Source of the DNA: Acidimicrobiaceae bacterium
GTDB taxonomy: Bacteria; Actinomycetota; Acidimicrobiia; Acidimicrobiales; Ilumatobacteraceae
Length of the DNA stretch: 6,553 nucleotides
Direction of reading: 5' to 3'
Assembly (NCBI GenBank): GCA_003455715.1
Contig: DMQJ01000360.1
Location: 344-6,896, forward strand
The translations under genes and the position numbers were made by a program. The notes beneath the pieces are model-generated. The model ran no database searches. It was not told where the DNA came from and saw only the letters and a list, made by a program, of their open reading frames with translations. Below are positions 1 through 6,268 of the stretch, piece by piece. Position 1 is the first letter of the stretch, and the number at the start of each line of letters is the position of its first letter.

Positions 1-588
1 CCGGTCGAGGTGGCCATCGCGACCGACGGTGTCGACCCCGACCTGGTGGTGCCGGCCACGCCAGAGTGGACCGTGCAGAACGTCATCGGTCACCTCTCCG
101 GCATCTCCGTCGACGGTGTGAACGGCAACATGGCGGGGGCGCCGGGCGACGAGTGGACGGCCGCGCAGGTCGAACGCAACCGCGGCCGTTCCATCGAAGA
201 GTTGGTGGATGAGTGGTCGCAGTACGGGCCGTTGATGGAGGGGTTCCTGTCGGGACCCGGTGGTCAGATGGCGGGCGCCGCGGTGATGGACATCCACACC
301 CATGAGGCCGACCTGCGCCACGCCCTCGGCCTGCCGTTCGAGGTGCCCGCCGAGTTCCTGGCCTGGGCGGGTCCGCAAATGCGCGACGGGTTCCACGAGC
401 AGGTGGCTGCCGCGGGCCTCGACCCCGTCGACCTCGACGTCGACGACCTCACCCTCTTCCGCGCCCGGCTCGGCCGTCGCACGGAGGACGAGGTGCGCAA
501 CTACCGCTGGTCGGCCGAGCCGTCGCCGTACCTCGGGGCGTTCTTCATCTTCGGGAGGGCCGCACGCTCGCTCGGGGAGGGCGAGTGA
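1..588 (+). CDS. TIGR03083 / mycothiol-dependent maleylpyruvate isomerase-like protein, 5' partial
   Basis: The frame is open to base 1, with no start codon in the first three codons. The family's first helix should lie just before the visible sequence, so the gene very likely begins outside the window. A GTG at 10 could start a 192-residue product but would cut that helix off. Numbering from that GTG, the MDMPI N-terminal fold is recognised by WTVQNVIGHLSG (20-31, His28) and DIHTHEADLRHALG (94-107). In the characterised Corynebacterium MDMPI, zinc is held by a His in the first motif and an E-x3-H pair in the second. Here the pair reads D94-x3-H98, a form common in the broad TIGR03083 family. 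A C-terminal MDMPI_C-like segment follows (LFRARLGRRTEDEVRNYRW, 149-167). Family members are cytoplasmic and DinB-like, thought to use mycothiol or a similar thiol; most have no known substrate. Its stop overlaps the start of the VOC gene by 4 bp, implying translational coupling. The family call is firm; true maleylpyruvate isomerase activity is not supported. Confidence 0.82.
   Translation, partial: PVEVAIATDGVDPDLVVPATPEWTVQNVIGHLSGISVDGVNGNMAGAPGDEWTAAQVERNRGRSIEELVDEWSQYGPLMEGFLSGPGGQMAGAAVMDIHTHEADLRHALGLPFEVPAEFLAWAGPQMRDGFHEQVAAAGLDPVDLDVDDLTLFRARLGRRTEDEVRNYRWSAEPSPYLGAFFIFGRAARSLGEGE
574..581 (+). promoter_or_regulatory. Strong Shine-Dalgarno site for the VOC gene
   Basis: GGGGAGGG lies inside the last codons of the upstream gene. 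The GGAGG core ends four bases before the GTG at 585. It supports that GTG as the start of the VOC gene; the next in-frame ATG is 15 codons further in and would remove the first beta strand of the fold. Confidence 0.7.
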
Positions 589-947
589 TCGGTCGGCTCG
601 ACGAAGTGGTCATCGACTGCCACGATCCGATGAAGCTCGCCGAGTTCTGGCAGCGGGTGCTCGGCGGCTACGTGGTGCGCCAGAGCCACGAGTGGGTGGC
701 CCTGGAGCCACCCCACGGCATCACCGTGTCGTTTCAACTCGTACCGGAAGCGAAGTCGGTGAAGAACCGGGTGCACCTCGACGTCGACGTGCCCGACCTC
801 GCCGCCGCCACCGAGGCAGCCGAAGCCGTCGGAGCTCAACGTCAGGGCGAGCCGGTGTACGACGAACTGGGGGGCTTCCAGGTGATGCTCGACCCCGAGG
901 GCAACGAGTTCTGTTTCGTCAACGGTCCCACCGCCATCACGGCCTGA
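585..947 (+). CDS. VOC-family (glyoxalase/bleomycin-resistance fold) protein, Glyoxalase_6-like
   Basis: The 120-residue product is the length of a single VOC domain with two beta-alpha-beta-beta-beta modules. The first opens with LDEVVIDCHDP (5-15) and the helix LAEFWQRVLGG (18-28). The second opens with VHLDVDVPDL (63-72) and ends with MLDPEGNEFCF (101-111). His64 and Glu108 sit where VOC enzymes usually carry metal ligands. No signal peptide or membrane segment is seen, so it is probably cytoplasmic. VOC proteins include glyoxalases, dioxygenases, epimerases and drug-binding proteins; this subtype (PF18029-like) is abundant in actinobacteria and mostly uncharacterised. The GTG start overlaps the preceding stop as GTGA, so the two genes are almost certainly co-translated. 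The pairing with an MDMPI-like protein fits a thiol-linked detoxification or small-molecule role, but that is inference and the substrate is unknown. Confidence 0.85.
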   Translation: MIGRLDEVVIDCHDPMKLAEFWQRVLGGYVVRQSHEWVALEPPHGITVSFQLVPEAKSVKNRVHLDVDVPDLAAATEAAEAVGAQRQGEPVYDELGGFQVMLDPEGNEFCFVNGPTAITA

Positions 948-954
948 ACACACC

Positions 955-962
955 GGTACGGT
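955..962 (+). promoter_or_regulatory. Candidate -10 element for a leaderless pfkA transcript
   Basis: GGTACGGT ends seven bases before the pfkA ATG. Its TACGGT hexamer (957-962) fits the loose actinobacterial -10 pattern TANNNT at the spacing expected if transcription starts at or next to the ATG. The same octamer stands six bases before the ATG of the minus-strand gene at 3679. The overlapping GGTAGG (960-965) could instead be a weak, closely spaced ribosome-binding site. No clear -35 was found. Confidence 0.3.
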
Positions 963-969
963 AGGCGTC

Positions 970-2094
970 ATGGCACCCCCCATTCGCCGCATCGCACTCT
1001 CCACCGGTGGCGGCGACGCTCCCGGTCTCAACGCGGTCATTCGTGCCGCCACGCTCGCCGCCCGCAACCGCGGTTGGGACGTCGTGGGCATCCGCGACGG
1101 GTTCAACGGGCTGCTCGCCCCGGAGGAGTACGACGGCAACGGTGTCATCACGCTCACCCGCGACGCAGTGCGCGGCATCGGCCATCTCGGTGGCACCATC
1201 ATCGGCACCACGAACCGCGGCAACCCGACGGCCTACCCAGTGCAGCAGCCCGACGGTTCGTGGGTGGAGGTCGATCGCACGCCAGAGGTGCTGGCACGGT
1301 TCGCCGAACATGGCATCGACGCACTGGTCACCATCGGTGGCGATGGCTCGCTCACCATCGGCAACCACCTGCACCAGGCGGGCCTGCGGGTCATCGGCGT
1401 TCCCAAAACCATCGACAACGACCTCGAGCAGACCACCCAGACCTTCGGCTTCGCCACCGCGGTCGAGTTCGCCACCGAGTGCATCGACCGCCTGCACTCC
1501 ACGGCGGCATCGCACGGCCGAGTGTTGGTGGTGGAAGTGATGGGCCGCTACGCCGGCTGGATCGCCCTTGCCGCCGGGCTCGCAGGCGGTGCCCACGCCA
1601 TCCTCATCCCCGAGGTGCCGTACCGGTTGGAGCCGGTGGTGGCCACCATCCGCCAGCGCGCCGAGCGTGGTGCCAAGTCGTCGATCGTCGTGGTGGCGGA
1701 GGGAGCCAAGCCGGTCGACGGCGAGCTCACCATCGTGGGCAAGTCCATCGGCCAAGCCGAACGCCTGGGCGGCGTCGGCGAGAAGGTGGCCCACCAACTT
1801 TCCGAACTCACGGGGCGCGAGGCGCGCACCGTCGTGCTCGGCCATCTACTGCGTGGCGGTCAGCCGAACGCGTTCGATCGCCAGCTCGGGTTGCGCTTCG
1901 GGGCCGCCGCCATTCGGGCACTCGATGAAGGTCTCGACGGGGTGATGGTGGCCCTCGATCCGCCCACGGTGAACTATGTGCCGCTGGCCGCTGCGGTAGC
2001 CCGCATGAAGACGGTGCCGCTCGACTGCGACACGATGCTCACCGCCCGCGACCTCGGCATCAACTTCGGCGACCAGATGCCACACGACGTGTAG
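970..2094 (+). CDS. pfkA: 6-phosphofructokinase, group III type (374 aa)
   Basis: Phosphorylates fructose 6-phosphate to fructose 1,6-bisphosphate in glycolysis, in the cytoplasm. The PFK fold is clear along the whole length: the phosphate-donor loop STGGGDAPGLNAVIRA (11-26), GGTIIGTTNRGNP (74-86), GGDGS (123-127), PKTIDND (145-151, with the catalytic-base Asp149), MGRYAGW (191-197), IPE (213-215), VVVAEGAK (240-247) and the sugar-phosphate loop GHLLRGG (291-297). Residues 125-193 align to Escherichia coli PfkA with a constant offset of 22. The position equivalent to E. coli Gly104 is Gly126, typical of ATP users, whereas the equivalent of Gly124 is Lys146, typical of pyrophosphate-type enzymes. 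This mix is known in actinobacterial group III PFKs, so ATP is the likelier donor but the sequence does not prove it. The ATG at 970 is preceded by GGTACGGT and no strong Shine-Dalgarno. It may share the upstream MDMPI-VOC transcript (22-bp gap) or have its own promoter. It is full length and no frameshift is seen. Confidence 0.96.
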   Translation: MAPPIRRIALSTGGGDAPGLNAVIRAATLAARNRGWDVVGIRDGFNGLLAPEEYDGNGVITLTRDAVRGIGHLGGTIIGTTNRGNPTAYPVQQPDGSWVEVDRTPEVLARFAEHGIDALVTIGGDGSLTIGNHLHQAGLRVIGVPKTIDNDLEQTTQTFGFATAVEFATECIDRLHSTAASHGRVLVVEVMGRYAGWIALAAGLAGGAHAILIPEVPYRLEPVVATIRQRAERGAKSSIVVVAEGAKPVDGELTIVGKSIGQAERLGGVGEKVAHQLSELTGREARTVVLGHLLRGGQPNAFDRQLGLRFGAAAIRALDEGLDGVMVALDPPTVNYVPLAAAVARMKTVPLDCDTMLTARDLGINFGDQMPHDV

Positions 2095-2125
2095 GCGCGC
2101 CCGGGCAGGTCACCCACCGATCGCG
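2095..2125. other. Convergent intergenic gap with no clear terminator
   Basis: These 31 bases separate the stop of pfkA from the stop of the minus-strand gene. I see the 8-bp palindrome GCCCGGGC (2099-2106), which has no loop, and short TCACCC repeats that continue into the neighbouring gene end. There is no stem-loop followed by a T-run on either strand. Termination may rely on Rho or on polymerase collision, or the transcripts may overlap. Confidence 0.5.
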
Positions 2126-3679
2126 TCACCCGCCGAGGTGTCGCACGACGTTGGCGGTCACTCGGCTCACCTGGTCGTCGTCGAGCGCGTAGACCCAGTC
2201 GGTGGTGCCGATGGTGGCCACGGTGCCACCCGCATCGCCAGACGGCTTGCAGGTGAGCATCACTGCGTTGCCGTACTTCACCCTCCGTTGTGAGTCGGTG
2301 GAGGTGTCGCCGTAGAGACGCTCGGCCACGAACTCGAGGTCGCACTGATCGCTGCTGGCAGCCACCGACTTCGGGTAGTCGCCTTCCCCGAGGTTGCTGG
2401 CCGGCGCAACCGCGACGATCACCGTGTGCGGTGCCGCGTCGGGCATCGCCGCGTACGGAAGGCCGTACTCGTCGAGCCCAAGCCGCACGCCGACGGTTTC
2501 GTAACCGACCGCACCGTGGGAACCGCCCAGCTGGTCGCCGTATCGGAGGCTGGTGCCCTCCAACATCCAGTGGTCGTCGCGGTACACCGTGAACCCACCG
2601 GCTGCCCGGGGAGTGGCCTGGCCGAAACGGGCGTACAGACCGAAGGCACTGCCCGCGCCGATGCTGCGCCACTCGGGCCTGCCCACCAGCGGGTCGCACC
2701 ACATGCCGCTCATCGAGTGCTGGTCGGCGGAGCCGACGACGGGGTCGGCGCGATGGGCGCTGTACTTGTAGGCCGTCATGTTGCGGCAGCGCCCGGCCTC
2801 GGAGTCGGAGAGGCGTACCTGCCAGAACATCGTGTTGCCGCTGAAGCTGGCGTAGTTACCACCCGCCGCGATGTGCGCGTCGAGGGTGTCGCGTTGAGCG
2901 GCACTCCAGTACTCGTCGTGGCCGGCGCCGATGACCAGCCGGTAGCCGTTCAGCACATCGGGTGTGAGTTCCAGGTCGCTGCTGACGGCATAGTCGAGCG
3001 CGATCTCGTTGCGCTCGGCCCACTCCACGAAACGGCGTTCGTACGTCCACCATCCGGCGCTGCTCATGTAGCCCGGGTAACCGTGCTCCCACCGGTAGGC
3101 CTGGTAGGCCACGCCGTCGGTGTCGGCGGTTTCGCCGGGAGCGGCCACCGGGCTCTTGCGGTCGAGGTTGTCGACATGCGGGCGCACCAGCATGCCGCGC
3201 CCCCACGGTCGGTCGAAGCTCACCTGATGCCCGCCGGTGTACAGGCTGCGGCCACCCCAGTTGTTGTAGGCGTTGTAGGTGTTGGTGGCCAGCACCAGCA
3301 GCGGGTTGCCGGTCGGTCGCTTGGCGCGCAGCACGAACATCGCATAGCCATACGCCCGGTCGTGCGCAGCGCCGTGGGCGTGGAGGGTGACCAGGTACAT
3401 GCCGCTCGGCCACTCGCTGCTCGTGGGGATGGTGACGGCGGCAGGCCATCCGCAGCCGTGGCTGTCGGCGTTGTCGGGGGTGGGGTGGGCATGCCCGGGA
3501 AGGTCGGTGGCGCTCCATAACGGCTCGGTGTGCGACACGTCGCTGCTCCACCGTCGCACCGAGACGTCGTAGGTGTCGACCGCACACCAGGCGTGCAGTT
3601 GCACACCCTCGCCCGGCAGATAGCTGAGCCGGTCGCAGTACGCCTCCACCGCGTCGTAATGGGTCACATCGTCAGCCAT
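2126..3679 (-). CDS. N,N-dimethylformamidase large-subunit-like protein (517 aa)
   Basis: Resembles the C-terminal catalytic part of the dimethylformamidase beta subunit (DMFA2_C-like, a glutamine-amidotransferase-like fold). That enzyme hydrolyses N,N-dimethylformamide to dimethylamine and formate at a mononuclear iron held by two Tyr and one Glu. Visible motifs: GCGWP (75-79), WPSGMY (90-95), NTYNAYNNWGGRSLY (133-147), GHDEYW (253-258), FSGNTMFWQVR (279-289) and GTTDW near the end (491-495). Glu256 and Asn282 are 26 residues apart, the spacing I recall for Glu521 and Asn547 in the Paracoccus enzyme; Tyr135 or Tyr138 would supply one Tyr ligand, and the second is not assigned. The protein is about 250 residues shorter than the known beta subunit, and no small alpha subunit gene is in the window. 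No signal peptide is seen. The ATG at 3679 is chosen because similarity begins soon after it; the frame stays open to 5065, but that part is out of frame with the upstream amidohydrolase and is not coding. It is last in the dxs-hisN-amidohydrolase series. The family call is good; the substrate is unknown. Confidence 0.85.
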   Translation of the reverse strand: MADDVTHYDAVEAYCDRLSYLPGEGVQLHAWCAVDTYDVSVRRWSSDVSHTEPLWSATDLPGHAHPTPDNADSHGCGWPAAVTIPTSSEWPSGMYLVTLHAHGAAHDRAYGYAMFVLRAKRPTGNPLLVLATNTYNAYNNWGGRSLYTGGHQVSFDRPWGRGMLVRPHVDNLDRKSPVAAPGETADTDGVAYQAYRWEHGYPGYMSSAGWWTYERRFVEWAERNEIALDYAVSSDLELTPDVLNGYRLVIGAGHDEYWSAAQRDTLDAHIAAGGNYASFSGNTMFWQVRLSDSEAGRCRNMTAYKYSAHRADPVVGSADQHSMSGMWCDPLVGRPEWRSIGAGSAFGLYARFGQATPRAAGGFTVYRDDHWMLEGTSLRYGDQLGGSHGAVGYETVGVRLGLDEYGLPYAAMPDAAPHTVIVAVAPASNLGEGDYPKSVAASSDQCDLEFVAERLYGDTSTDSQRRVKYGNAVMLTCKPSGDAGGTVATIGTTDWVYALDDDQVSRVTANVVRHLGG

Positions 3680-3685
3680 GCCGCC

Positions 3686-3693
3686 ACCGTACC
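3686..3693 (-). promoter_or_regulatory. Candidate internal -10 element before the dimethylformamidase-like gene
   Basis: Read on the minus strand, GGTACGGT ends six bases before the ATG at 3679. The TACGGT core fits TANNNT at leaderless spacing, and the octamer matches the one before pfkA. The 47-bp gap to the upstream stop (3680-3726) has room for a promoter. No purine-rich Shine-Dalgarno is seen directly before the ATG, only GGTGGCGGC. It could be chance in GC-rich DNA. Confidence 0.28.
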
Positions 3694-3726
3694 CGCCGGG
3701 CTGTTCGGGCTGCTTGGCCAGCTGGG

Positions 3727-5451
3727 TCAGCGGCCGGAGCGGAGGAGGCGACCGGGGAGGGCACCTGTGAACTCGTCGTGGTCGACGGTCTGCACGCCGT
3801 TCACCCACGTGCCCACGTAGCCCCGGCCGTGCTGCACCAGTCGGCGGCCTTCGGCGGGCAGGTCGTAGGCCATGCGTGGCACGTCGAATCCGAGACGGTC
3901 GAAGTCGATCAGGTTGAGGTCGGCGCGCATCCCGGGTGCCACCACGCCACGGTCGGCCAGGCCGTACAGCGCTGCGGTTTGCGAGGTCTGGCGGTGCACC
4001 ACGTACTCGAGCGGCAACCGGTCGCCACGGCGACGATCTCGCGCCCAGTGGGTGAGCATGAACGTGGGCATACCGCCGTCGCAGATGGCGCCACAGTGGG
4101 CGCCGCCGTCGCTGAGCCCCATACGGGTGTGCGGGTGGCGGGTGACGGCTTCGGTGAACGAGAGGTCGCCGTAGCTGTAGTTGAAGAACGGGGCGTAGAG
4201 CATGCCGTTGCCGCCGTCGGCGACGAGTTGGTCGAGCACCAGTTGCATCGGCGGCACACCCAACCGCTGCGCCTCGGCCGCGACCGACGAGGAGGCGTCG
4301 GGTTCGTAGTCGATGTCGGCGCCGTGCACGGCCCACAGACGGCCAAGCTTCTCGAGCACGGCCTTCTGGAAGAAGCCGCCGTCGTCGGGCACGTCGTGGA
4401 TGATGCGGCGGCGACGCTCGGGGTCGGCCAATGCCACGAGGCGCTCGGCCAGCGGCAGCGCCGCAACCTCCTGGTAGGCGGGGTGGAACAGCAGCGGGTG
4501 GATGGAGCCCTGCAGGCAGTAGAGGATGCCGATGCTGCGCCCGGCCACCTGGGCCACGATGGGCAGGCCATCGGCGTGCGCCTCGTCGAGCAGGCGGAGC
4601 ACCTCGCGCCACACGTCGGGGGCCTGGTCGGGTTGGTTGAGGTTGACGCTCACCGGCTGGCCGGTGAGTGCGGCCACTCGGCGCATCCACGGCCACTCGT
4701 CGATGGGCAGGCGGGAGTGTTCGGGCGCGAACTGGAACAGGCCGCGGCCCACGCGAGCGATGGCTTCGGCGATGCCCAACAGCTCGTGGGCGTCGGCGGT
4801 GGTGCCGGGTACCAGTTCGCCGTCTTTCGTGCGGTGGATAGGGGTGCGGCTGGTCGTGAACCCGAACGCGCCGGCGCGCAGGGCGTCTTCCACGATGGCC
4901 GACATGCGGGCAATGTCGTCGGCCGTCGCCGGCTCGTTGCGCGACCCTCGTTCGCCCATCACGTACACGCGCAGCGGGCAGTGGCCGATCTGCGAGCCGA
5001 CGTCCATCACCCTGGGCATCGACTCCAGCGCGTCGAGGTACTCGGGGTAGCTCTCCCAGTTCCACTGCAGGCCGGCGTGCAACGCAGACCCGGGGATGTC
5101 TTCCACGCTCTCCATCATCTCGATGAGCGTTGTGTGCAGTTCAGGCTTGGCGGGGGCAAAGCCGACTCCGCAGTTGCCCATGATGACCGTGGTGACGCCG
5201 TGCCAACCGGACGGCGTGACGTAGGGGTCCCAGGTGACCTGGGCGTCGTAGTGGGTGTGCATGTCGACCCAGCCCGGCGTGAGCAGCAGCCCGTCGGCAT
5301 CGACAGTGCGGTCGGCCGACGCGCCTGCAAGCGAGCCGCCGGGCTCGACTGCGGTGATGGTGCCGCCGTCGACGGCGACGTCGGCGACCCGGCCGGCTTG
5401 GCCACTGCCGTCGACGAGGTGGGCGTTGTGGAAGATGAGGGAGTGGCTCAC
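3727..5451 (-). CDS. Amidohydrolase-superfamily protein, N-acyl-D-amino-acid deacylase-like (574 aa)
   Basis: Metal-dependent hydrolase of the D-aminoacylase branch, cytoplasmic by lack of a signal peptide. The small N-terminal beta domain (1-60) leads into TPGWVDMHTHYDAQ (58-71), which carries His65 and His67; MGNCGVGFAP (91-100) gives Cys94, matching the metal-bridging Cys of D-aminoacylase. The barrel ends with LSDGGAH (446-452), whose Asp448 is the expected catalytic Asp, followed by CDGGMPTFMLTHW (457-469). The tail GVVAPGMRADLNLIDFDRL (502-520) closes the beta domain. Where D-aminoacylases have two further metal-site His, this protein shows FQFAPEH (239-245) and VNLNQPD (269-275), so the second metal site may be altered. 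It resembles long mycobacterial-type D-amino acid hydrolase homologues such as Rv2913c, which lack a firm substrate. The GTG at 5451 starts 7 bp after the upstream stop; GGGGCG about 15 bp before it is too distant to be a good ribosome-binding site, so translational coupling is likely. D-aminoacylase activity is a family-based guess. Confidence 0.88.
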   Translation of the reverse strand: MSHSLIFHNAHLVDGSGQAGRVADVAVDGGTITAVEPGGSLAGASADRTVDADGLLLTPGWVDMHTHYDAQVTWDPYVTPSGWHGVTTVIMGNCGVGFAPAKPELHTTLIEMMESVEDIPGSALHAGLQWNWESYPEYLDALESMPRVMDVGSQIGHCPLRVYVMGERGSRNEPATADDIARMSAIVEDALRAGAFGFTTSRTPIHRTKDGELVPGTTADAHELLGIAEAIARVGRGLFQFAPEHSRLPIDEWPWMRRVAALTGQPVSVNLNQPDQAPDVWREVLRLLDEAHADGLPIVAQVAGRSIGILYCLQGSIHPLLFHPAYQEVAALPLAERLVALADPERRRRIIHDVPDDGGFFQKAVLEKLGRLWAVHGADIDYEPDASSSVAAEAQRLGVPPMQLVLDQLVADGGNGMLYAPFFNYSYGDLSFTEAVTRHPHTRMGLSDGGAHCGAICDGGMPTFMLTHWARDRRRGDRLPLEYVVHRQTSQTAALYGLADRGVVAPGMRADLNLIDFDRLGFDVPRMAYDLPAEGRRLVQHGRGYVGTWVNGVQTVDHDEFTGALPGRLLRSGR

Positions 5452-5458
5452 GCCGACA

Positions 5459-6268
5459 TCATCGCGCCCCGAGCACCCTCACGTGCTCGTGGAGCAGACC
5501 GTTGGAGGAAATGGCAGTGTCGCTCTGGTAGGTGCGAACACCGTGGCGGTCGGTGAACGTGCCGCCCGCTTCCTCCACCACCACCATCACTGCGGCCAGG
5601 TCGTAGGGCTGTAGGCCGACCGCGTCGACTGCAATGTCGACCGCGCCTTCGGCCACCAGCATGTGTTGCCAGAAGTCGCCGAACCCGCGGGCTCGATAGG
5701 CACGTTGTTGCAGTTGCACCAACTCGCTGGTGAGGCCGAGGTCGTCCCATCCGGACGCGAAGGTGACGCACACCTGCGCGTCGGCCAACTGATCGACCGC
5801 CGACACCTTGCACGGGCGGCCATTGGCAAACGCGCCCAACCCACGCGCCGCCCACCAGGTGCGGCCCATTGCCGGCGCGGCCACCACGCCCACCACCGGC
5901 CCATGCTCGACGTGGGTGAGCGCCACCAGCGTGGCCCACACCGGGATGCCGCGCACGAAGTTCGACGTGCCGTCGATGGGGTCGATGACCCAACGCCACG
6001 GGGACGATGTGTCGCCCACCAGGCCGTGCTCTTCGCCGAACAGGCTGTGGTGCGGCCGTACGTCGAGCACCCGTTGGCTGATGGCCAGTTCCGCGTTGCG
6101 ATCTGCTTCGGTGACCTCGCTGCGATCCGCCTTGCGATCGAGCCGGAACTCGCGGCTCTCGTAGAGCGGCAGGGCAACCGACGTGGCCAGTTCGGCCAAC
6201 TCCAGCGCCAGCTCAAGCTCGGCAGCGGCGTCGAAATCGGGGATGGCGGGGAGTTGCGGCGAGGTCAC
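5459..6268 (-). CDS. hisN: Inositol-monophosphatase-family phosphatase, probable histidinol-phosphatase (269 aa)
   Basis: Mg2+-dependent phosphatase. All core motifs are present: VTEAD (52-56), GEEHG (78-82) with the metal-binding Glu, DPIDGTSNF (96-104) supplying the metal-site Asp residues and Thr, GFGDFWQHMLVAEGAVDIA (195-213) and PYDLAA (221-226), with Asp223 as the last ligand, then VEEAGG (231-236). The GDFW and AEGAVD segment is the style of actinobacterial HisN, which removes phosphate from histidinol phosphate in histidine synthesis; inositol phosphatase or another sugar phosphatase remains possible. The WD of many family members reads YD here, a common variant. The length is normal. 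The GTG start overlaps the dxs stop by 4 bp, and there is no clear Shine-Dalgarno, so translation is probably coupled to dxs. No other histidine gene is in view. Confidence 0.88.
   Translation of the reverse strand: MTSPQLPAIPDFDAAAELELALELAELATSVALPLYESREFRLDRKADRSEVTEADRNAELAISQRVLDVRPHHSLFGEEHGLVGDTSSPWRWVIDPIDGTSNFVRGIPVWATLVALTHVEHGPVVGVVAAPAMGRTWWAARGLGAFANGRPCKVSAVDQLADAQVCVTFASGWDDLGLTSELVQLQQRAYRARGFGDFWQHMLVAEGAVDIAVDAVGLQPYDLAAVMVVVEEAGGTFTDRHGVRTYQSDTAISSNGLLHEHVRVLGAR

Noticed and set aside
501..1223. A 240-codon minus-strand open frame spanning the VOC gene and the start of pfkA.
   Set aside because: It crosses two well-supported genes and their junction, and its product looks like a mirror translation.
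937..1845. A 302-codon minus-strand open frame opposite pfkA.
   Set aside because: pfkA is unmistakable on the plus strand, and this product has no recognisable motif.
2095..2125. A bidirectional terminator between the convergent genes.
   Set aside because: Only a loopless 8-bp palindrome and short direct repeats are present; there is no stem-loop with a T-tract.
2426..3520. A 364-codon plus-strand open frame opposite the dimethylformamidase-like gene.
   Set aside because: It has no recognisable domain and an Ala/Val/Gly/His-rich composition, as expected for an antisense shadow.
3680..5065. The dimethylformamidase-like frame stays open upstream and could encode a 979-residue fusion.
   Set aside because: The extra part is rich in Arg, Pro and Gly with no recognisable fold and lies over the amidohydrolase gene in another frame. 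The family similarity starts just after the ATG at 3679.
3778..5556. A 592-codon open frame on the plus strand, antisense to the amidohydrolase.
   Set aside because: It is a GC-rich shadow of the real gene, with a His/Val/Gly-rich low-complexity product and no domain. Its length follows from the codon bias of the opposite strand.
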